Shown here piece by piece: positions 5,264-5,596 of a stretch of DNA of 5,596 bases (positions are counted from its first letter, which is position 1; each line of letters starts with the position of its first letter). The notes below the pieces were generated by a model, which saw nothing but the letters and a program-made list of their open reading frames with translations, searched no databases and had not been told where the DNA came from. The translations under genes and the position numbers were made by a program. Source of the DNA: Desulfuromonas sp. SDB (lineage in GTDB: Bacteria > SDB-A); contig LKUE01000417.1 in assembly GCA_001412365.1 (NCBI GenBank), positions 1 through 5,596 of the forward strand. Direction: 5' to 3'.

Positions 5264-5596
5264 TTATAATATGTATCTGCTGGCATCTTCGGTTTCCATT
5301 ATCTTTCTAAGATTTTCCTGAACCAACACTTTTGAAATAACCTGTTCCCCGGGATTTTCAGGGGCATGAAAAAGGATTTCCTCCAACAGGGCACTCATAA
5401 CTGTTTGCAGCCTTCTGGCTCCAATGTTTTCAGTACTATGATTTAATTGATAAGCTATTTTTGCCAGTTCCCCCAGAGCATCATCATCAAATTTTATCAG
5501 TACTTTATCTGGTTTCAGTAATTCTTGATACTGCAAAACCAGGGAATTTTTTGGTTCAGTTAATATTCTCAAAACATCCTGCTGAGTAAGATCATC
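5264..5596 (-). CDS. hslU: C-terminal part of HslU, ATPase subunit of the HslUV protease
   Basis: The window holds the last 110 codons of a gene that continues beyond the right edge; the full protein is usually about 440-460 aa. HslU is the AAA+ unfoldase that feeds proteins into the HslV peptidase ring in the cytoplasm. Visible features are the start of the C-terminal domain (LTQQDVLRILTEPKNSL), the sensor-2 region STENIGARRLQTVM with its conserved Arg, and the terminal tail EDASRYIL. In this family that tail inserts into HslV to activate it, as with SRFIL in E. coli. All of these match the family closely and no break is seen. A TTG at 5570-5572 is internal, not a start, because conserved HslU residues continue upstream to the edge. 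hslV would be expected upstream but is outside the window. Confidence 0.97.
   Translation of the reverse strand, partial: DDLTQQDVLRILTEPKNSLVLQYQELLKPDKVLIKFDDDALGELAKIAYQLNHSTENIGARRLQTVMSALLEEILFHAPENPGEQVISKVLVQENLRKIMETEDASRYIL

Noticed and set aside
5570-5572. TTG as the start of a short independent gene at the right edge
   Set aside because: The upstream in-frame residues DDLTQQDV continue the HslU family pattern to the window edge, so this is an internal codon.

Overview
All genes in this window read on the minus strand, so the biological order runs from the right edge to the left edge. The window suggests a Gram-negative bacterium with a rod-elongation machinery (MreD, PBP2) and outer-membrane proteins. 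The remains of an FlgD-like secretion and sorting domain near the left edge, and an orphan outer-membrane barrel ending in Phe, point to the FCB superphylum (Bacteroidota, Calditrichota, Marinimicrobia, Cloacimonadota and relatives). That placement is an inference; no rRNA or other strong phylogenetic marker is present.

Right part (about 1891-5596) is a compact, probably co-transcribed block. It holds the last 110 codons of hslU (ATPase of the HslUV protease), then mreD, mrdA (PBP2), a small GYD-domain protein and a secreted outer-membrane barrel protein. Gaps are 18 nt, a 1-nt TAATG overlap, 37 nt and 4 nt. No terminator or promoter was seen inside the block. The first three genes serve protein quality control and cell-wall elongation. 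The last two have no assigned function, but their position behind mrdA suggests an envelope link. mreC and rodA, the usual neighbours of mreD and mrdA, are absent from this stretch.

Left part (about 1-1890) is visibly more AT-rich. It holds two tandem, paralogous TetR-family regulators, each with its own promoter-like region. The first has three 17-bp near-palindromic boxes spaced exactly 21 bp apart between its -10 element and its start codon, which looks like an autoregulatory operator array. The second has a perfect 6+3+6 palindrome over an extended -10 element. Downstream lies an orphan FlgD-like C-terminal domain, preceded out of frame by a short ORF with a good ribosome-binding site; together they look like the remnant of a larger secreted protein. 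At the left edge a new gene starts (8 codons visible) behind a leader resembling that of the short ORF.

I did not find a clearly new biological system. The TetR operator array is the most distinctive signal. No tRNA, rRNA, CRISPR, insertion sequence or convincing intrinsic terminator was found.
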